NCBI RefSeq assembly: GCF_001513965.1
Contig: NZ_KQ948019.1
Span: 62,001-126,000, forward strand
From: Streptomyces cellostaticus
GTDB lineage: Bacteria; Actinomycetota; Actinomycetes; Streptomycetales; Streptomycetaceae
Direction of reading: 5' to 3'
Length of the DNA: 64,000 nucleotides
This document shows positions 8,057 through 17,400 of this stretch, one piece after another (positions within the stretch are counted from its first letter, which is position 1; each line of letters starts with the position of its first letter). The notes beneath the pieces were generated by a model, which was not told the origin of the DNA, made no database searches, and worked only from the letters and a program-made list of their open reading frames with translations. The translations under genes were made by a program, and so were the position numbers.

Positions 8057-9088
8057 ATGTCCCAGGAACTGCGTGCCGTCGACTGGACCGGCACCGGTCT
8101 CACGCTCGTCGACCAGACCCTGCTTCCGCACCGCACCGAGACGGTGGATGTCAGTGATGTGGACACCCTGGTGGATGCGATCCAGCGGCTCGTGGTGCGC
8201 GGTGCGCCCGCGATCGGGGCGGCGGGCGGCTACGGCGTGGCGCTCGCGCTGCTCCAGGGGGAGCGCGAGGGCTGGACGGACGGCGAGATCCTGCGGGCCA
8301 TCGCCCGTATCCGCGAGGCGCGTCCGACCGCGGTCAACCTGATGGTCTGCGTGGACCGGGTGACGGCCCGTCTCCCCGAGGGCCTCGACGCGGTGCTGGA
8401 GGAGGCCGCGGCGGTCCAGCGGGAGGATGTCGAGGCGAACCGCGGGCTGGCCGCGTACGGCGCCGACTGGCTGCTGAAGAAGGCCGGCGAGGACCGCCCG
8501 CTGCGCATCCTGACCCACTGCAACGCGGGCGCGCTGGCGACGGCCGGGTGGGGCACGGCACTGGGCGTGGTACGTGAACTGCACGCCCGGGGCCGCCTGG
8601 AGGTCGTGTACGCGGACGAGACGCGGCCCCTGCTCCAGGGCTCCCGCCTCACCGCCTGGGAGCTGGCCCAGGAGGGCATACCGCACTACGTCCAGGTCGA
8701 CGGCGCGGCTGCCGGCACCATCCTGCGCGGTGCCGTCGACGCGGCGATCGTCGGCGCCGACCGCATAGCGGCCAACGGCGACACCGCGAACAAGGTCGGC
8801 ACCGTGGGCGTCGCCCTGGCCTGCGCGGACGCCGGGATCCCGTTCCTGGTGGCGGCGCCCACGACCACGGTGGACCTGTCGACGGCCACCGGGGACGACA
8901 TCCCCATCGAACTCCGCGACGAGGCCGAGGTCCTGGAGTGGGCGGGGGTACGGACGGCCCCCGTCGGGTCCCGCGGCCACAACCCCGCGTTCGACGTCAC
9001 GCCGGGGCGCCTGGTCACCGGTCTGGTGACCGAGCGGGGTGTGCTGGAGGTGTCGGCGGGCGAGCTGCCCGCAGACCGGTTGCGGTGA
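8057..9088 (+). CDS. mtnA: 5-methylthioribose-1-phosphate isomerase
   Basis: Converts 5-methylthioribose 1-phosphate to 5-methylthioribulose 1-phosphate in the methionine salvage pathway. Cytosolic, 343 residues, of the eIF2B-related fold. Family motifs are in place: RGAPAIGAAGGYG, the catalytic cysteine C155 in THCNAGALAT, DETRPLLQGSRLTAWEL, and catalytic D235 in GADRIAANGDTANKVGT. The C-terminal NPAFDVTP typical of MtnA is also present, separating it from ribose-1,5-bisphosphate isomerase. ATG 8057 follows CAGGAG with 6-7 bases spacing. It faces the mtnD-mtnC-mtnB operon across a shared hairpin terminator, so the pathway genes converge rather than forming one operon. Confidence 0.9.
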   Translation: MSQELRAVDWTGTGLTLVDQTLLPHRTETVDVSDVDTLVDAIQRLVVRGAPAIGAAGGYGVALALLQGEREGWTDGEILRAIARIREARPTAVNLMVCVDRVTARLPEGLDAVLEEAAAVQREDVEANRGLAAYGADWLLKKAGEDRPLRILTHCNAGALATAGWGTALGVVRELHARGRLEVVYADETRPLLQGSRLTAWELAQEGIPHYVQVDGAAAGTILRGAVDAAIVGADRIAANGDTANKVGTVGVALACADAGIPFLVAAPTTTVDLSTATGDDIPIELRDEAEVLEWAGVRTAPVGSRGHNPAFDVTPGRLVTGLVTERGVLEVSAGELPADRLR

Positions 9089-9095
9089 CGACGAT

Positions 9096-9124
9096 GAAGG
9101 CCACGGCGTCCGACCGTGGCCTTC
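9096..9124. terminator. Bidirectional terminator between mtnA and mtnB
   Basis: GAAGGCCACGG (9096-9106) pairs perfectly with CCGTGGCCTTC (9114-9124), with a 7-base loop, between two convergent genes. Confidence 0.75.
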
Positions 9125-9130
9125 CCCGGT

Positions 9131-9739
9131 TCAGCGCCGGAAGAGTTCCAACTCCAGCAGCCACTCCACCACTTCCGTGTGATGCCGGGCCTGGCGTGGA
9201 TCCGCGCCCCACACGTACAGCCCGTGCCCGGCGACGACCACCGCGGGCATGCCCGGGTTCCGGGCCGCCTCCAGACGGTCGCCCAGTTCGCTCATGTCCT
9301 GGCTGTTGGCGATGACCGGAAGCGTCACCTCGACGTCGTGGGCGGGCTGGCCGACGCCCTTGAGCATCTCCAGGTCCCGGAAGACGATCCCGCCCGGCTC
9401 CCGACGGCCCATCGCGACCGACGCCACGGTGTGCACGTGGACGACCGCGCCCGCGCCGGTCAACGCGGCCACGCGCGCGTGCAGTTCGGCCTCCGCCGAC
9501 GGCCTCCCGCCGTGCACCGCGGCGCCCTGCCCGTCCACCAGCACCACGTCGCGCGGCGTCAACTCGCCCTTGTCGTGACCGCTCGCCGTCACCGCGAGCC
9601 GCAGCGGAGCGCGGGACAGCACCATGGACAGGTTGCCGGAGGTGCCCCGCATCCAGCCGAAGGAGGCGAAGCGGGCGGACTCGGCGGCGAGGACCGCCCC
9701 CGCCTCCTCCAGTTCGCGTGCGCTGATGCAGGCGGTCAC
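9131..9739 (-). CDS. mtnB: Methylthioribulose-1-phosphate dehydratase
   Basis: Zinc enzyme of the class II aldolase/adducin fold that dehydrates 5-methylthioribulose 1-phosphate to 2,3-diketo-5-methylthiopentyl-1-phosphate; 202 residues. Visible motifs are RGTSGNLS (phosphate binding), a glutamate in AEAELHARV, the HVHT zinc ligands and the third histidine in AGHGLYVWG. The GTG start at 9739 overlaps the mtnC stop in a GTGA tetranucleotide, so translation is coupled to mtnC. It is the last gene of the leftward mtnD-mtnC-mtnB unit. Confidence 0.88.
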   Translation of the reverse strand: MTACISARELEEAGAVLAAESARFASFGWMRGTSGNLSMVLSRAPLRLAVTASGHDKGELTPRDVVLVDGQGAAVHGGRPSAEAELHARVAALTGAGAVVHVHTVASVAMGRREPGGIVFRDLEMLKGVGQPAHDVEVTLPVIANSQDMSELGDRLEAARNPGMPAVVVAGHGLYVWGADPRQARHHTEVVEWLLELELFRR

Positions 9740-10455
9740 GAGGTGCTCCTTGCAACGGTGATCTGGTCGAACGCCCCCGCCTGCGCGTGGTCCCCGACAC
9801 CCTGCTCGTAGTAAGGCTCTCCCGGCCGCCGGATCCCGACGGTCCGCCAGCCCGCCGCACGGGCCGCGTCCAGCTCGCCGGGACGGTCGGAGAGGAAGAG
9901 GAGGCGGCCCGGCTCCACACCGGTCGCCGAGGCGATACGGCGGTACGACTCCGGCTCCTGCTTCGGTCCCGCGTTCTCGGTGTCGTACAGGCCCGAGACC
10001 AGCGGCAGCAGGTCCCCCTCGGGCGTCGAGGAGAACCACGCCCGCTGCGCTGCCACCGACCCGGACGAGTAGACGTACAGCCGCAGCCCCGCCGCGTGCC
10101 AGGCCCGCAGGGCCGGGACCACGTCGTCGTAGAAGTGCGAGACGAGGTCGCCGCGTGCGAAGCCCTCGGACCAGATGACGCCCTGGAGGGTCTTCAGCGG
10201 CGTCGCCTTGCGGTCCTCGTCCAGCCAGGCGTCGAGCGTCTTCTCGACCTGTACGGCGTCGGCGTCCGGCTCGCCCGTCAGCTCCCGCACCTGCGCCACC
10301 GCCCGCGCCACCTCCGGGTCGTCCGCGCGCTCGGTCAGCAGTGCGGCGAAGCGGGAGCGCGCGTACGGGTACAGCACGTCCACGACGAACCCGGTCGCGC
10401 TCGTGGTGCCCTCGATGTCGAGCACCACGGCGTCCACGTCGTAGTACGGAGTCAT
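9736..10455 (-). CDS. mtnC: Enolase-phosphatase E1
   Basis: Bifunctional HAD-family enzyme of 239 residues that enolises and then dephosphorylates the diketo-methylthiopentyl phosphate to the acireductone. The nucleophile motif VVLDIEGTT is diagnostic for the E1 family; further HAD motifs are YVYSSGSV and [13 protein letters not shown]. The start ATG overlaps the mtnD stop (ATGA) and its stop overlaps the mtnB start, a tightly coupled three-gene unit. Confidence 0.9.
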   Translation of the reverse strand: MTPYYDVDAVVLDIEGTTSATGFVVDVLYPYARSRFAALLTERADDPEVARAVAQVRELTGEPDADAVQVEKTLDAWLDEDRKATPLKTLQGVIWSEGFARGDLVSHFYDDVVPALRAWHAAGLRLYVYSSGSVAAQRAWFSSTPEGDLLPLVSGLYDTENAGPKQEPESYRRIASATGVEPGRLLFLSDRPGELDAARAAGWRTVGIRRPGEPYYEQGVGDHAQAGAFDQITVARSTS

Positions 10456-11051
10456 GCGCCGGCCTTGTCCGTCGCGTAGCCCGCCGCGACCGTGTCGTAG
10501 TCCGGGAAGCGGGCGGCGATGGCCGAGCCGGTGAAGGTGCCGATCCAGCCGTCCTCCTCGTGGAAGAAGCGGATCGCGGTGAACGACGGCTTCGTGCCCA
10601 TGTCGAACCAGTGCGTGGTGCCGCGTGGCACGCCCAGCAGGTCGCCCTTCTCGCAGAAGACCGCGTGCACCTCGCCGTTCACGTGCAGATAGAAGATGCC
10701 GGAGCCGGAGACGAAGAAGCGGACCTCGTCATCGTCGTCGTGCGTGTGCTCCTGCAGGAACTTCTCGCGGGCGGCCTTCGCCTTCACCGGGTACTCGGGG
10801 TCGTCGCCGGGGTGCAGGCCCAGGACGTCGACGGTGGTGAAGCCCTCCTCGGCGTTGAGACGGTCGATCTCCGGCCCGTACGCGGCGAACACGGCCTCGC
10901 TGCCGGCGTCGGACGGCACGTCCTCGCGGACCGGCCACTGCTCGTAGCGCACACCGAGCGGCTTGAGCGCCTCGGCGATCTCGGCCGGGTCGGCAGTACG
11001 GCGGAGCACCGTCTCGGGGCCGGACTCCGGCCAGGTCGTCAGCAGGGTCAT
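10452..11051 (-). CDS. mtnD: Acireductone dioxygenase
   Basis: Cupin metalloenzyme of 199 residues that oxidises the acireductone to 2-keto-4-methylthiobutyrate plus formate (Fe form) or to an off-pathway product (Ni form). The metal ligands are visible in [14 protein letters not shown] (two His and one Glu) and GTTHWFD (the third His). It is first in the coupled mtnD-mtnC-mtnB operon; GGAG lies about 9 bases before the ATG at 11051. The 140 bases upstream were read for a SAM-type riboswitch and none was recognised. Confidence 0.9.
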   Translation of the reverse strand: MTLLTTWPESGPETVLRRTADPAEIAEALKPLGVRYEQWPVREDVPSDAGSEAVFAAYGPEIDRLNAEEGFTTVDVLGLHPGDDPEYPVKAKAAREKFLQEHTHDDDDEVRFFVSGSGIFYLHVNGEVHAVFCEKGDLLGVPRGTTHWFDMGTKPSFTAIRFFHEEDGWIGTFTGSAIAARFPDYDTVAAGYATDKAGA

Positions 11052-11191
11052 GGAAGCAACTCCAGGAGAAGGGAGGAATGCCCGGACAACGAGACAAGCA
11101 CCCGGCGGGAAGGAGGGGAAGCAGGCGTTCGGGCGAGCCGGCCGACGCCGACGCCGTACGTTCGGTCGTGGAGTCGCTCGGCTGACGGGCA

Positions 11192-11749
11192 TCAGACCGC
11201 GTCGAACCACTCCTTGCCGGCCGCCCAGTGCCCGACCCAGCCGGCGAAGCCGGGCGCGGAGGTCGTGTGGCCGAACTCCGCGCCGAACGGCATGGCGCCC
11301 ACGTCGGTGACCTGCCAGATGTGGCCCCGGTGCGGTCCGGTGACGACGAGGTGCCAGTTCATGGCGCACCCTTCGGTCCCGAGCACGATCGAACCGTGCT
11401 GGGAGACCTGGTCGATGACGGCATCGGGATCCTCGTGGGGCCCGTCGTCCTCTTCCCACAGCCACCCCTCGGTGAGCGGGAACGGTCTGCCCAGGTCGCG
11501 CTCCGTGCCGCCGTCGGGCCAGTCGGAGGGCAGTTCGGCGAGCCCCACGAGCCCGTACGCCGGCGGCCCCTGCTCGGACCCGTCCGTCACCTCCGCCACG
11601 AACGTCCGATACGGCTCGGGCAGCACGATCCCGTGCTCCTCCTCGAAGGCGCGCACCGCTCCCCAGCCGAGGGCCGACGCACCGTCGTCGGCACCGAACG
11701 CCGCCCGCAGGGCCGCGAGCTCGCCGGCATCCGCATGATCGTTGTTCAT
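11192..11749 (-). CDS. SMI1/KNR4 family protein
   Basis: Predicted 185-residue protein with an SMI1/KNR4-like (SUKH) domain, recognised from the pattern [28 protein letters not shown]-like EGWLWEEDD and a C-terminal [15 protein letters not shown]. In bacteria these domains often occur in immunity proteins to toxins, but no toxin gene is adjacent. The start is uncertain: ATG 11749 and ATG 11779 are both in frame and neither has a clear ribosome binding site. It lies between the mtn operon and the glpD terminator, in the same direction as both. Confidence 0.7.
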   Translation of the reverse strand: MNNDHADAGELAALRAAFGADDGASALGWGAVRAFEEEHGIVLPEPYRTFVAEVTDGSEQGPPAYGLVGLAELPSDWPDGGTERDLGRPFPLTEGWLWEEDDGPHEDPDAVIDQVSQHGSIVLGTEGCAMNWHLVVTGPHRGHIWQVTDVGAMPFGAEFGHTTSAPGFAGWVGHWAAGKEWFDAV

Positions 11750-11789
11750 ACGGTCATGGATATCAGCCGCCACCGACATCCGCGTACGC

Positions 11790-11827
11790 GAGAGGGGCGG
11801 CTCCATCGGCGTGGAGTCGCCCCTCTC
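11790..11827 (-). terminator. Terminator of the glycerol operon
   Basis: GAGAGGGGCGGCTCCA (11790-11805) pairs with TGGAGTCGCCCCTCTC (11812-11827) with one mismatch and a 6-base loop. It lies downstream of glpD and upstream of the SMI1/KNR4 gene. Confidence 0.75.
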
Positions 11828-11906
11828 GTTCTTCCGGCCCTTCGTGCGGGAAGGGCCGGCCCTCATCCGTTCCGGCCCCGGTCAGGGGGAAGGGGCCGGC
11901 CGGGAC

Positions 11907-13523
11907 CTACTTCTTGTCGAGCAGGTCCTGGACCTTGGCGCGGACCTCGTCCGTGGCAAGGCCCCGGATGGTCAGCGTCGTACGGCGGCGCAGCACGTCG
12001 TCCGGCGTCTCGGCCCACTCGTGGTCGCGGGCCCAGACGACCTGCGCCCAGATCTCCGGCGCGTCGGGGTGGACGCGCTCGGCCAGCTCCGGGCTCTCGT
12101 TCGCCATGCGGGCGATGTCGAAGGCCAGGGAGCCGTAGTGGGTGGCCAGGTGCTTGGCGGTGTCGGCGGCCATGCGCGGGCCGGGCGCCGGGTGGTCCAC
12201 CAGGAGGCGGTGGGCGACCGCGCGCGGGTTGGCGACACCGGGCAGCGGGAGCTTCTTCGGCAGCGAGGAGATCGGCTCGAAGTCGTCGCCGAGCGGGTGG
12301 CCCGGCAGCGCCTCCAGCTTCTGCATCACCGTGCGGCCGATGTGCCGGAAGGTCGTCCACTTGCCGCCCGCGACGGACAGCATGCCGCCCTTGCCCTCGG
12401 TCACCACCGTCTCGCGCTTGGCCTTGGCCGTGTTGCCGGGGCCGCCCGGCAGCACGCGCAGGCCGGCGAAGGCGTAGGTGATCAGGTCACGCTGGAGCTG
12501 CTGGTCCCGGACGGAGAACGCGGCCTCGTCCAGGATCTGGGATATGTCCTTCTCGGTGACCGCGACATCCGCCGGGTCGCCCTCGAACTCCTCGTCGGTG
12601 GTGCCGAGCAGCAGCATGTCCTCCCAGGGGAGGGCGAAGGTGATGCGGTACTTGTCGATGGGGGTCGCGAGCGCGGCCTTCCAGGGGGAGGTGCGCTTGA
12701 GCACCAGGTGCGCGCCCTTGGACAGGCGGATGGACGGCGCCGCGTTCGGGTCCTCCATCTTGCGCAGGTGGTCGACCCAGGGGCCGGTCGCGTTCAGGAC
12801 GAGACGGGCGTTGACGCCGAACTCGTCGCCGGAGGTCCGGTCCTTCAGGTCGGCACCGGTCACCCGGCCCTTGGTGAAGCGCAGGCCGGTGACCTCGGCG
12901 TGGTTGAGGACGACCGCGCCCGCCTCGACGGCCGCGCGGACCGTCATCAGCGCCATCCGCGCGTCGTTCATCTGGTCGTCGCCGTAGACAGCCACGGCCT
13001 TGAGGTTCTCGGTGCGCAGCTCGGGCACGTCCTGCGCCGCCTTGGCGGGGGAGAGCAGGTGGCCCACGCCGTCGCCGAACGCGGAGAGCGCGGAGTAGGC
13101 GAAGACGCCCGCGCCGAGCTTCGCCGCGCCGTGCGGCCCCCCCTTGTACACGGGGAGGTAGAAGGTGAGCGGGTTCGCCAGGTGGGGGGCCACCTGGCGG
13201 GAGACCGCACGGCGCTCGAAGTGGTTCTCCGCCACCAGCTTCACCGCGCCGGTCTGCAGGTAGCGCAGACCGCCGTGGAGCAGCTTGGAGGAGGCGGAGG
13301 AGGTGGCGCCGGCGAAGTCGCCGGCGTCGACCAGCGCCACCCTGAGCCCGGACTGCGCGGCGTGCCAGGCGGTGGAGATGCCCAGGATGCCGCCGCCGAT
13401 CACAAGAAGGTCGTACGACGCCTTGGCGAGCTGCTCCCTGGTCTCGGCCCGGCTCGGGTTGGAGCCGGAGGCCGGGTGCGTCCCCAGGGCAGGCACGGAC
13501 TTCAGGGTGGACTGACTGGTCAT
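11907..13523 (-). CDS. glpD: Glycerol-3-phosphate dehydrogenase (FAD-dependent)
   Basis: Oxidises sn-glycerol 3-phosphate to dihydroxyacetone phosphate and passes electrons to the quinone pool; membrane-associated flavoprotein of 538 residues. The FAD-binding Rossmann motif DLLVIGGGILGISTAW is at about 38-53, followed by SSASSKLLHGGLRYLQTG, characteristic of GlpD. The C-terminal DAO_C domain is complete. GAGGAG lies about 12 bases before the ATG. It is the last gene of glpF-glpK-glpD, corresponding to gylB of S. coelicolor. Confidence 0.93.
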   Translation of the reverse strand: MTSQSTLKSVPALGTHPASGSNPSRAETREQLAKASYDLLVIGGGILGISTAWHAAQSGLRVALVDAGDFAGATSSASSKLLHGGLRYLQTGAVKLVAENHFERRAVSRQVAPHLANPLTFYLPVYKGGPHGAAKLGAGVFAYSALSAFGDGVGHLLSPAKAAQDVPELRTENLKAVAVYGDDQMNDARMALMTVRAAVEAGAVVLNHAEVTGLRFTKGRVTGADLKDRTSGDEFGVNARLVLNATGPWVDHLRKMEDPNAAPSIRLSKGAHLVLKRTSPWKAALATPIDKYRITFALPWEDMLLLGTTDEEFEGDPADVAVTEKDISQILDEAAFSVRDQQLQRDLITYAFAGLRVLPGGPGNTAKAKRETVVTEGKGGMLSVAGGKWTTFRHIGRTVMQKLEALPGHPLGDDFEPISSLPKKLPLPGVANPRAVAHRLLVDHPAPGPRMAADTAKHLATHYGSLAFDIARMANESPELAERVHPDAPEIWAQVVWARDHEWAETPDDVLRRRTTLTIRGLATDEVRAKVQDLLDKK

Positions 13524-13570
13524 GTCGGGTACTTACTCCTCGTCAGAGCTGTCTGAGCGGTTCGAGCCGC

Positions 13571-15109
13571 TCAGTCCTCGTCCTCGATCCAGCCCATGGT
13601 CCGGTCGACGGCCTTGAGCCAGTTCTTGTACTCACGGGCACGGGTGTCCGCGTCCATCTGGGGGGTCCACTCCGCGGCCCGGCGCCAGTTGGCGCGCAGT
13701 TCGTCGGTGCTGGACCAGAAGCCGACGGCCAGGCCGGCGGCGTAGGCGGCGCCGAGGCAGGTGGTCTCGGCGACCATCGGGCGCACCACGGGTGCGTCCA
13801 GGACGTCCGAGAGGGTCTGCATCAGCAGGTTGTTGGAGGTCATGCCGCCGTCGACCTTCAGGGTCACCAGCTCGTCGCCGGAGTCCTTGACCATGGCGTC
13901 GGCGATCTCCCGCGTCTGCCACGCGGTCGCCTCCAGGACGGCGCGCGCGAGGTGCGCCTTGGTGACGTACCGGGTCAGACCGGCGATCACACCGCGGGCG
14001 TCGGAGCGCCAGTGCGGGGCGAACAGGCCGGAGAAGGCCGGTACGAAGTAGGCGCCGCCGTTGTCCTCGACCGAGAGCGCGAGCGTCTCGATCTCGGCAG
14101 CGGTGGAGATCAGGCCCATCTGGTCGCGCATCCACTGCACCAGGGAGCCGGTGACGGCGATCGAGCCCTCCAGGGCGTACACGGTCGGCTGGTCGCCGAT
14201 CTTGTAGCCGACCGTGGTCAGCAGGCCCGCGTAGGAGTTGATGATCTTGTCACCGGTGTTCATCACCATGAAGGTGCCGGTGCCGTAGGTGGACTTGGTC
14301 TCGCCCTCGGCGAAACAGGTCTGGCCGAACAGGGCCGCCTGCTGGTCGCCGAGCGCGGACGCGACCGGGATGCCGCCGAGCAGGTCGCCGAGCGTGCCGC
14401 CGGTGACCTCGCCGTAGACCTCGGCGGAGGAGCGGATCTCGGGCAGGATCTGCAGCGGCACACCGATGGACTCGGCGATCTTCTCGTCCCACTGCATCGT
14501 GTGCAGGTTCATCAGCATGGTGCGGGAGGCGTTGGTCACGTCGGTGACGTGGTGGCCTCCGTTGACACCGCCGGTCAGGTTCCAGATGACCCAGGTGTCC
14601 ATGGTGCCGAAGAGGATGTCGCCCGCCTCGGCGCGCTCCTTCAGGCCCTCGACGTTGTCGAGCAGCCAGCGGGCCTTCGGACCGGAGAAGTACGACGCGA
14701 GCGGCAGACCGGTCTCGCGGCGGAAGCGGTCCTGGCCGACGTTGCGGCCGAGCTCCCGGCAGAGCGCGTCGGTGCGGGTGTCCTGCCAGACGAGGGCGTT
14801 GTGGACGGGCTCACCGGTGTTCTTGTCCCACAGCACGGTGGTCTCGCGCTGGTTGGTGATGCCGATGGCCTTGATGTCGTCGCGGGTGATGCCGGCCTTC
14901 TGGATGGCTCCGGCGACGACCTCCTGGACGTTGGTCCAGATCTCGTTTGCGTTGTGCTCGACCCAGCCCGGCTTGGGGAAGATCTGCTCGTGCTCCTTCT
15001 GGTCGACGGAGACGATACGGCCGTCCCGGTCGAAGACGATGCAGCGCGAGGAAGTCGTGCCCTGGTCGATGGCCGCGATGAACGGGCCTGCGGTGTGGGC
15101 GTCGGTCAC
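13571..15109 (-). CDS. glpK: Glycerol kinase
   Basis: Phosphorylates glycerol to sn-glycerol 3-phosphate, trapping it after GlpF uptake; 512 residues, FGGY carbohydrate kinase family. Visible motifs include [15 protein letters not shown] (phosphate 1), [12 protein letters not shown] (substrate), and [20 protein letters not shown] and [14 protein letters not shown] near the C-terminal ATP site. The start GTG 15109 follows AGGAG by 6 bases. Middle gene of the operon, 78 bases after glpF. Confidence 0.95.
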   Translation of the reverse strand: MTDAHTAGPFIAAIDQGTTSSRCIVFDRDGRIVSVDQKEHEQIFPKPGWVEHNANEIWTNVQEVVAGAIQKAGITRDDIKAIGITNQRETTVLWDKNTGEPVHNALVWQDTRTDALCRELGRNVGQDRFRRETGLPLASYFSGPKARWLLDNVEGLKERAEAGDILFGTMDTWVIWNLTGGVNGGHHVTDVTNASRTMLMNLHTMQWDEKIAESIGVPLQILPEIRSSAEVYGEVTGGTLGDLLGGIPVASALGDQQAALFGQTCFAEGETKSTYGTGTFMVMNTGDKIINSYAGLLTTVGYKIGDQPTVYALEGSIAVTGSLVQWMRDQMGLISTAAEIETLALSVEDNGGAYFVPAFSGLFAPHWRSDARGVIAGLTRYVTKAHLARAVLEATAWQTREIADAMVKDSGDELVTLKVDGGMTSNNLLMQTLSDVLDAPVVRPMVAETTCLGAAYAAGLAVGFWSSTDELRANWRRAAEWTPQMDADTRAREYKNWLKAVDRTMGWIEDED

Positions 15110-15187
15110 TGTGTGCTCCTGAAAGATCCGTGGTGAGAGGGCGGTACGTACGGCGCGCGCTTGGCGACTCGTGCTTCGGTGAGCTTC

Positions 15188-15982
15188 TTAAGCGAATGCG
15201 ACGTTGTAGATGCCTGCGGCGATCGCGCCGCCGAGCAGCGGACCGACCACCGGGATCCAGGCGTAGCTCCAGTCGGAACCGCCCTTGTTGGGCAGCGGCA
15301 GCAGGGCGTGCACGAGGCGCGGGCCCAGGTCACGGGCCGGGTTGATCGCGTAGCCCGTGGGGCCGCCGAGCGAGAGGCCGATGGAGACGACGACCAGCGA
15401 GGTGATCAGGGCGCCCAGGGTGCCGAGGCCGTTGCCCTTGTCGTTCAGGCCCTGCGTGAGGACGGCGAGCACCAGCACCACGGTGCCGATGATCTCCGTG
15501 AGGAGGTTCTGCACCGCGTTCCGGATCTCGGGACCGGTGGAGAAGATGCCCAGGACCGGGCCGGCGCCCTTCTCCTGGGCCTCGACGGCCTTGGCCGCCG
15601 TGGCCTGCGCGCCCGGACCGCCGACGATCTCCTTGTCGGTGAGGTGCGCGTGGAACTGGCCGTAGTAGGCCACCCAGACCAGGGCCGCGCCGATCATGGC
15701 GCCGAGGAGCTGACCGCCCCAGTAGGTGGGAAGGTTGCTGAAGTCCTTGTCCTTGATCGCGAGCGCGAGCGTCACGGCCGGGTTCAGGTGGGCGCCGGAG
15801 AGCGGCGCCGAGGTGTAGACGGCCGTCAGAACGGCGAAGCCCCACCCGAAGGTGATGGCGAGCCAACCGGCGTTACGGGCCTTGGAGGCCTTCAGCGTGA
15901 CAGCGGCGCAGACGCCGCCGCCGAGCAGGATGAGTATGGCGGTACCGATGGTCTCGCCGATGAAGATGTCGGAGCTGGACAC
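15188..15982 (-). CDS. glpF: Glycerol facilitator (aquaglyceroporin, MIP family)
   Basis: Channel for glycerol entry, 264 residues with six predicted membrane helices and two half-helices. Both NPA boxes are present: [14 protein letters not shown] and [13 protein letters not shown]. The aspartate after the second NPAR is the usual mark of glycerol-conducting rather than pure water channels. GTG 15982 was chosen because AAAGGAG lies about 8 bases upstream and the first helix ([18 protein letters not shown]) begins a few residues later. First gene of the operon, behind a promoter region with a gylR-like operator. Confidence 0.92.
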   Translation of the reverse strand: MSSSDIFIGETIGTAILILLGGGVCAAVTLKASKARNAGWLAITFGWGFAVLTAVYTSAPLSGAHLNPAVTLALAIKDKDFSNLPTYWGGQLLGAMIGAALVWVAYYGQFHAHLTDKEIVGGPGAQATAAKAVEAQEKGAGPVLGIFSTGPEIRNAVQNLLTEIIGTVVLVLAVLTQGLNDKGNGLGTLGALITSLVVVSIGLSLGGPTGYAINPARDLGPRLVHALLPLPNKGGSDWSYAWIPVVGPLLGGAIAAGIYNVAFA

Positions 15983-16336
15983 CCGCGACTCCTTTGTCCT
16001 TCGTCCAGGGGACCGAACCCCGGGTCCCTCCGGGAGTTCGAGCTGCCCTCGGGGGTGAGAGCGATGCCGGCCCTTGGCGTTGTCACACTCTAGCGCGTAT
16101 TGCCGGTAGGTGTTCGACAATGCCGACCGATGGACGGGAGTCTTGCTTCGGCGTTACGCGTGCGTCAAGAGTTCTGTTATCGAAAACAGGATCGTTATTG
16201 ATCGCTGCCGGTTATCGCTCTTCGTACCCTGACGTGCGTTTCCGCCCTATATGTCCATTTCAGGGTAGGGCGAGAACCGGAACGCCGCCTCGCGTCCCGG
16301 TCGTCACCGTAGGGATCGGCCTCCGTCAGGAGCCGC
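15983..16336 (-). promoter_or_regulatory. gyl (glpFKD) promoter and operator region
   Basis: This 354-bp gene-free region drives glpF leftwards. TAGAGT (complement of 16087-16092) is a -10 candidate. Seventeen bases upstream begins GTGTTCGACAATGCCGAC (16110-16127), nearly the same as the sequence before gylR, so it would overlap the -35 position. Farther up, three TTATCG/TTATTG boxes (16177, 16195, 16212) recur about every 17-18 bases. The rest of the region shows nothing recognisable. Confidence 0.6.
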
Positions 16337-17101
16337 TCAGAAACGCCCCGCGCCCAGGTCCCGGGAGACCGCGCGGGCACAGTCCCGCACTGCGGCGATC
16401 AGCTCGGGGCGCAGCTCTCCGTCACGGCAGAGCCGTTCGACCGCGCCCGTGATGCCGACGGAGCCCACGGGCATGCGGCGCCGGTCGTGGATGGGTGCGG
16501 CCACCGAGGCCACGCCCTCCCAGGTCTCCTCCACGTCCGCCGCGTACCCACGCGCGCGCGTGATGTCGAGGATGTGCTCGAACGCATCGGCCTCGGACAC
16601 CGTGCGGTCCGTGAAGGGCTTGCGGTCGGCCTCCATGGCCTCGCTGTGCGCCACCGGGTCGTACGCCGAGAGCACCTTGCCCAGTGCCGTGGAGTGCAGG
16701 GGCTGCATGGCCCCTATCTCCAGCACCTGCCGGCTGTCGTCCGGCCGGAAGACGTGGTGCACGATCAGCACGCCCTGCTGGTGCAGGACACCCAGGTACA
16801 CGCTCTCCCCGCTGGAGCGGGCCAGGTCGTCGGTCCATACCAGGGCCCGCGCCCGCAGCTCGTGCACATCCAGATAGGTCGTGCCGAGGCGCAGCAGCTC
16901 GGCGCCCAGCTGGTAGCGGCCGGAGGTGTCGTCCTGTTCGACGAAACCCTCCTGCTGGAGGGTGCGCAGGATGCCGTGGGCGGTGCCCTTGGCGAGGCCC
17001 AGCGACGAGGCGATGTCCGAGAGGCCGAGCCGCCGCTCGCCGCCCGCGAGCAGCCGCAGCATCGCCGCCGCCCGTTCGAGCGACTGGATGTTCCGTGCCA
17101 T
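16337..17101 (-). CDS. gylR: IclR-family glycerol operon regulator
   Basis: Regulator of 254 residues, the same length as S. coelicolor GylR. The N-terminal winged helix (about 5-65) reads SLERAAAMLRLLAGGERRLGLSDIASSLGLAKGTAHGILRTL; the C-terminal IclR effector domain ends with GAVERLCRDGELRPELIAAVRDCARAVSRDL. GylR represses the glycerol operon in the absence of glycerol and, in S. coelicolor, its own gene. It sits directly upstream of glpF in the same orientation, the known gylR-gylCABX order. The upstream region carries overlapping palindromes that match the glpF operator. Confidence 0.93.
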   Translation of the reverse strand: MARNIQSLERAAAMLRLLAGGERRLGLSDIASSLGLAKGTAHGILRTLQQEGFVEQDDTSGRYQLGAELLRLGTTYLDVHELRARALVWTDDLARSSGESVYLGVLHQQGVLIVHHVFRPDDSRQVLEIGAMQPLHSTALGKVLSAYDPVAHSEAMEADRKPFTDRTVSEADAFEHILDITRARGYAADVEETWEGVASVAAPIHDRRRMPVGSVGITGAVERLCRDGELRPELIAAVRDCARAVSRDLGAGRF

Positions 17102-17133
17102 CGCCGTCCTGCCTCCGTCCCCTTCGACCGTCG

Positions 17134-17174
17134 CCGAACAGCATGGAACACCCGCTGTTCGGCAATGTCGAACA
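17134..17174. promoter_or_regulatory. Overlapping palindromes before gylR, likely autoregulatory operator
   Basis: TGTTCGGCAATGTCGAACA (17156-17174) is an inverted repeat with 6-base arms and a 7-base centre. It overlaps a wider dyad, CCGAACAG (17134-17141) with CTGTTCGG (17155-17162). Read on the minus strand the first element closely matches the sequence at 16110-16127 before glpF. Confidence 0.65.
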
Positions 17175-17400
17175 CTACCGGTCCATGTCGACCTCCCGCT
17201 AATGGTCGGACGACACCTGTTACATCTGCTGTGGCCCGCCCGTGGTGTCTCGGCCATCGGGTTCGGCCACCTGCGTCCGCCTCGTGGACGCCGGTGCCCA
17301 TCCAAGCCCACTCCCGGTTACTCTGACGCCGTGCCCCTTGCCCGGCCCTCGCCGGGGAAGCCGCATAGCCGACAGCCGTCGCACCCCAGGGAGCCCTTTC

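Noticed and set aside
11052..11191. Possible SAM riboswitch or leader peptide before mtnD
   Set aside because: No SAM-I, SAM-II or SAM-IV core could be recognised, and the short reading frame starting with GTG at 11101 has no ribosome binding site.
17102..17400. Possible cobalamin or SAH riboswitch before metH
   Set aside because: The conserved B12 box and SAH-aptamer core are not visible; only promoter-like and GylR-operator sequences were found on the gylR side.
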